Origin: JAVBNU01 sp964617065
GTDB lineage: Bacteria; Cyanobacteriota; Vampirovibrionia; Gastranaerophilales; Gastranaerophilaceae
NCBI GenBank assembly: GCA_964617065.1
Contig: CAZTVM010000029.1
Location: forward strand, 1-18,638
Length of the DNA stretch: 18,638 bases
Reading direction: 5' to 3'
The translations under genes and the position numbers were made by a program. This document shows positions 16,025-18,638 of this stretch, piece after piece (positions within the stretch are counted from its first letter, which is position 1; each line of letters starts with the position of its first letter). The notes under the pieces are model-generated. The model was not told where the DNA came from, did no database searches, and was given only the letters and a program-made list of their open reading frames with translations.

Positions 16025-16342
16025 AACTTTTGTTCCTTTCAGAAAAGCTATCTATCATGTTCTATGGATACAAATATCAACAAAAAAAAGTTATACACTT
16101 TTTTTTTAAATTATTAAGTAATCGTTACAATTAAAATTCTTATTCTTTTTGTAACGAAATATTAACTCAGTTTTAGCCTTTAAATGAACAATCAAGTTCA
16201 ATAAGTTAGACCTATTAGTTTATGCGCTAATAACATCAAGCTGCACTTATAGTCGATATTAAAAATTTATAAAGTTAAAAAAGTATAAAAAAAAATCATG
16301 CTATAATCTGCAAGGCAGAAACAAATACAATGGAGAGAAAAA
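16025..16342. promoter_or_regulatory. Intergenic region before gdhA with several inverted repeats
   Basis: No gene is seen in these 318 bases between the divergent small gene and gdhA. They hold an A8GT/ACT8 repeat (16082-16091 and 16097-16106, 5-base loop), a 9-bp repeat TCGTTACAA/TTGTAACGA (16122-16130 and 16149-16157), TGAAC/GTTCA (16185-16200) and TATTAG/CTAATA (16213-16232). The last two are plausible binding sites upstream of the gdhA promoter; none has a convincing terminator T-tract with a GC stem. Confidence 0.4.
16299..16307 (+). promoter_or_regulatory. Extended -10 promoter of gdhA
   Basis: TGC followed by a perfect TATAAT (16302-16307) lies 36 bases before the gdhA ATG. No -35 hexamer is seen at 16-18 bases, so the TG extension probably compensates, or an activator is needed. 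TGGAGAG, 7 bases before the ATG, is the ribosome-binding site. Confidence 0.6.
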
Positions 16343-17692
16343 ATGAATGATTATTTAGCCAAGGTTGTAGCAGCAACAAAAGAAAAAAATGCAAGTGAAC
16401 CCGAATTTTTACAAGCTATGGAAGAAGTTTTATCAACAATAGACGCAGTAGTCAGTAAAAATCCGGACTTTGAAAAAACAAATTTATTGAGTCGTTTAGT
16501 TGAACCAGAAAGGATTATAACATTCAGAGTTCCATGGATAGATGATAATGGAAATGTACAAGTAAACAGAGGTTATCGTATTCAATTTAACAGCGCAATA
16601 GGACCATATAAAGGCGGCTTGCGTTTTCATCCCAGCGTTAACCAAAGCATTATGAAATTTTTAGCGTTTGAACAAATTTTCAAGAACGCTTTAACAGGAT
16701 TGCCGATAGGCGGTGGTAAAGGCGGAAGTGATTTTGACCCTAAAGGGAAATCAGATAACGAAGTCATGAGATTTTGTCAAAGCTTTATGAATGAATTGCA
16801 ACGTCATATAGGACATTTTTTAGACGTACCGGCAGGTGATATAGGTGTAGGCGGACGAGAAATCGGATATATGTTAGGTCAATACAAAAAGATTAAAAAC
16901 CAGTATGAAGCAGGAGTTTTAACAGGTAAAGGTATTGCATACGGCGGTTCATTAGCGAGAACTGAAGCTACCGGATATGGCTTATTGTACTACATGCGTG
17001 AAATGCTGAATGCAAATAATAAATCTTTAAAAGGAACGAAAGTTGTTATAACAGGTTCAGGCAATGTAGCTATTTATGCAGCGGAAAAAGCTACTGAATA
17101 TGGTGCAAAAGTTATCGCTATGAGCGATTCTAACGGATATATTTATGATGAAAACGGTATCGACCTCGATAAAATTAAGTTAATCAAAGAAGTTAATCGT
17201 CAACGTATAAAAGAATACATGACATATCATCCAGAAGCGAAATATTATGATACAAAGACGACAAAAGCAACAATATTCGATGTTAAAGCAGATATTGTTT
17301 TGCCATGCGCCACACAAAATGAAATAGACCTTGAAAAAGCAAAAAAAATAGTTGCAAACGGAACATTCGCAATTGGCGAAGGTGCAAACATGCCTTGTAA
17401 TATTGACGCTATAAATTATTTTCAAGCTAATAATGTACTTTTTGCACCTGCAAAGGCAGCAAATGCAGGTGGTGTAGCTACATCAGCATTAGAAATGTCA
17501 CAAAACAGCATGAGATATTCATGGACGTTTGACGAAGTAAATGAAAAATTAGACCAAATCATGACAAATATTTTTGCTGAATGCGAAAAAGCGGCTAATG
17601 AATATGGTATGCCAAAAAACTATGTTGCAGGCGCAAATATAGCTGCGTTTAAGAAAATTTCAGCAGCTATGATGGCTCAAGGTATAGTTTAA
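16343..17692 (+). CDS. gdhA: NADP-type glutamate dehydrogenase
   Basis: Hexameric-type GdhA of 449 residues, matching the E. coli enzyme in length and wording. It interconverts 2-oxoglutarate plus ammonium and glutamate with a nicotinamide cofactor in the cytoplasm. Substrate-site residues appear kept: Lys90 in GPYKGGLRFHP, Lys114 in QIFKNALTG, Lys126 in PIGGGKGGSDFDPKGKS and Asp166 in DVPAGDIGVGGRE. The Rossmann loop is GSGNVA (238-243), and the C-terminal AKAANAGGVATSALEMSQNS closes the active site. NADP preference is inferred from overall similarity to the small GdhA class. It is a single-gene unit with its own promoter and terminator. Confidence 0.96.
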   Translation: MNDYLAKVVAATKEKNASEPEFLQAMEEVLSTIDAVVSKNPDFEKTNLLSRLVEPERIITFRVPWIDDNGNVQVNRGYRIQFNSAIGPYKGGLRFHPSVNQSIMKFLAFEQIFKNALTGLPIGGGKGGSDFDPKGKSDNEVMRFCQSFMNELQRHIGHFLDVPAGDIGVGGREIGYMLGQYKKIKNQYEAGVLTGKGIAYGGSLARTEATGYGLLYYMREMLNANNKSLKGTKVVITGSGNVAIYAAEKATEYGAKVIAMSDSNGYIYDENGIDLDKIKLIKEVNRQRIKEYMTYHPEAKYYDTKTTKATIFDVKADIVLPCATQNEIDLEKAKKIVANGTFAIGEGANMPCNIDAINYFQANNVLFAPAKAANAGGVATSALEMSQNSMRYSWTFDEVNEKLDQIMTNIFAECEKAANEYGMPKNYVAGANIAAFKKISAAMMAQGIV

Positions 17693-17737
17693 AGCATGTA
17701 TATTATATTTTAGCTATATTTAGTAATGTAATAAAAT

Positions 17738-17769
17738 AGAGAATGACGTAAATAAGCGTCATTCTTTTA
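17738..17769 (+). terminator. Rho-independent terminator of gdhA
   Basis: AGAATGACG (17740-17748) pairs with CGTCATTCT (17757-17765) around an 8-base loop and is followed by TTTTA. It stands about 45 bases after the gdhA stop. Confidence 0.85.
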
Positions 17770-17782
17770 TTAAAAAAAAGTA

Positions 17783-17810
17783 TTAACAATAAAACTTTTG
17801 TTGCTATAAT
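17783..17810 (+). promoter_or_regulatory. Promoter of tRNA-Asn
   Basis: TTAACA (17783-17788), a 16-base spacer and a perfect TATAAT (17805-17810) with a TGC extension. The start would be near 17817, nine bases before the mature tRNA. This is the best-matched promoter of the window, as expected for a tRNA gene. Confidence 0.75.
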
Positions 17811-17825
17811 AAATATATGAGTTAT

Positions 17826-17900
<75 letters not shown>

Positions 17901-17903
17901 TTT

Positions 17904-17937
17904 AAAAAAGACATCGTAGATGAGATGTCTTTTTTTT
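17904..17937 (+). terminator. Terminator-like hairpin between tRNA-Asn and tRNA-Gln
   Basis: AAAAAAGACATC (17904-17915) pairs with GATGTCTTTTTT (17924-17935) around an 8-base loop, with the T-tract reaching 17937. By form it is a rho-independent terminator for tRNA-Asn, but only seven bases separate its T-tract from the next tRNA. Confidence 0.75.
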
Positions 17938-17944
17938 ATAACAA

Positions 17945-18015
17945 TCCCGGATCGTCTAATGGCAGGACAGAAAACTCTGGATTTTCTGATAGTGGTTCGA
18001 ATCCATTTCCGGGAG
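17945..18015 (+). tRNA. tRNA-Gln (CTG)
   Basis: Acceptor TCCCGGA pairs with TCCGGGA (18008-18014); D arm GTCT/GGAC; anticodon stem GAAAA/TTTTC around CTCTGGA, which gives anticodon CTG; T stem AGTGG/CCATT with loop TTCGAAT. Discriminator G at 18015; no CCA is encoded, and a run of T follows directly. The T stem contains one G-T pair and the anticodon stem is A/T-rich, so the RNA looks less stable than its neighbour. Confidence 0.9.
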
Positions 18016-18208
18016 TTTTTTATTGAAAATTTCTGAAGAATTTAAAGATAAGATAATTGTTTGATTGGAATGTGGATTTAAGTTTGTTATGAGAGAAGTA
18101 GCAACATTAAATAATTAATTTTTTATTAACTTTCAAATAAAGAAGAAAAGTTTGTTATATGATGTCAGTATAAAAAGTAAGATACATAAATTTATGGAGG
18201 GAAAAATT

Positions 18209-18496
18209 ATGGCAATTAGACCGTTATCAGACAAAATAGTAGTAAAGGTTGTAGAAGATACAGACCAAACATCAGGTGGAATATTTATACCTGATTCAGC
18301 AAAAGAAAAATCGCAAAAAGGTGAAATCGTAGCTGTAGGCACAGGACGAATTCTCGACAGTGGCGAAAAAGAGCCGATGGAAGTAAAAGTCGGTGAAATG
18401 GTACTTTTTGCGAAATATGCAGGTACCGATGTAAAAGTAAATGACCAGACATTTAAGATTTTATCTATTAAAGATGTTCTTGGCGTAATTGAGTAG
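18209..18496 (+). CDS. groES: Co-chaperonin GroES
   Basis: A 95-residue GroES, the heptameric lid of the GroEL folding chamber. The start MAIRPLSDKIVVKVVED is chosen from the strong GGAGGG site 8 bases upstream; a longer frame from a TTG at 18152 adds 19 residues that do not belong to the family. The mobile loop (DTDQTSGGIFIPDSAKEKSQ), the roof-loop region around GTGRILDSGEKEP and the FAKYAGTDVKV strand are all present. groEL begins 28 bases after the stop, so the two are one operon. No complete CIRCE element is seen upstream. Confidence 0.97.
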   Translation: MAIRPLSDKIVVKVVEDTDQTSGGIFIPDSAKEKSQKGEIVAVGTGRILDSGEKEPMEVKVGEMVLFAKYAGTDVKVNDQTFKILSIKDVLGVIE

Positions 18497-18524
18497 TTAG
18501 CACAATATTTAAGGAGAAATAATT

Positions 18525-18638
18525 ATGGCAAAGAAAATTGTATATAATGAAGAAGCGAGAAAAGGCTTATTAAAAGGAATAGACGCAGTAGCAGATGCAG
18601 TAAAAGTAACACTTGGACCTAAAGGACGAAACGTAATA
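18525..18638 (+). CDS. groEL: Chaperonin GroEL, N-terminal 38 residues (cut by window end)
   Basis: Begins MAKKIVYNEEARKGLLKGID and continues to VTLGPKGRNVI, the conserved apical start of GroEL with the nucleotide-binding TLGPKGRNV segment. AAGGAG lies 9 bases before the ATG. Only 38 of about 540 residues are in the window, so the rest cannot be judged. Confidence 0.97.
   Translation, partial: MAKKIVYNEEARKGLLKGIDAVADAVKVTLGPKGRNVI

Noticed and set aside
16025..16342. Glutamine-sensing riboswitch (glnA type) or other leader RNA before gdhA
   Set aside because: The promoter is only 36 bases before the ATG, so the transcript leader is too short, and no matching conserved sequence was seen.
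18152..18208. Longer GroES beginning at a TTG
   Set aside because: The added 19 residues are not GroES-like, and GGAGGG is placed correctly for the ATG at 18209.

Overview
The window is an AT-rich bacterial chromosome segment with conventional housekeeping genes. Three things suggest the lineage. The partial gene at the left edge looks like LL-diaminopimelate aminotransferase (DapL), the one-step lysine/peptidoglycan route found in cyanobacteria and several other phyla. A Wza-type export protein implies an outer membrane. Two proteins of unknown family, with glycine-rich membrane segments, flank dnaE. An AT-rich diderm such as a non-photosynthetic cyanobacterial relative (Vampirovibrionia/Melainabacteria, perhaps Gastranaerophilales) would fit, but this is inference and cannot be settled from the sequence alone.

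Layout. 1-486: 3' end of dapL and its terminator. 564-5771: a plus-strand surface-polysaccharide cassette of three genes: a multi-SLBB outer-membrane exporter, a Wzx-type flippase and a Wzz-type chain-length protein. It ends in a hairpin shared with the convergent gene fabF. 11275 down to 5789, minus strand: one fatty-acid/phospholipid operon in the order DUF177-rpmF-plsX-fabD-fabG-acpP-fabF. It has a clear sigma70 promoter at its head, a second promoter with a palindromic operator-like site before acpP, and a strong hairpin between acpP and fabF. fabH is missing from its usual place. fabF is interrupted by a 10-N scaffold gap that looks like a small assembly error, not a mutation. 12001-11279, minus: a conserved-looking protein of unknown function. 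12132-15566: dnaE. 15628-16024, minus: a small membrane-type gene split by a frameshift. 16343-17692: gdhA. 17826-18015: tRNA-Asn and tRNA-Gln. 18209-18638: groES and the start of groEL.

How the genes work together. DUF177, L32, PlsX, FabD, FabG, AcpP and FabF form the common bacterial grouping of ribosome maturation with fatty-acid initiation, elongation and entry into phospholipid. The polysaccharide genes supply flipping, length control and outer-membrane export, but no glycosyltransferase or polymerase is present, so the sugar must be made elsewhere. GdhA links ammonium and 2-oxoglutarate to glutamate.

I see no mobile element, CRISPR array or defence system, and no convincing new multi-gene system. 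The points most worth following are the operator-like site before acpP, the degenerate kinase-like tail of the Wzz protein, the long acidic tail on L32, the frameshifted gene next to dnaE, and a terminator-like hairpin between two tRNA genes that leaves no room for a second promoter.
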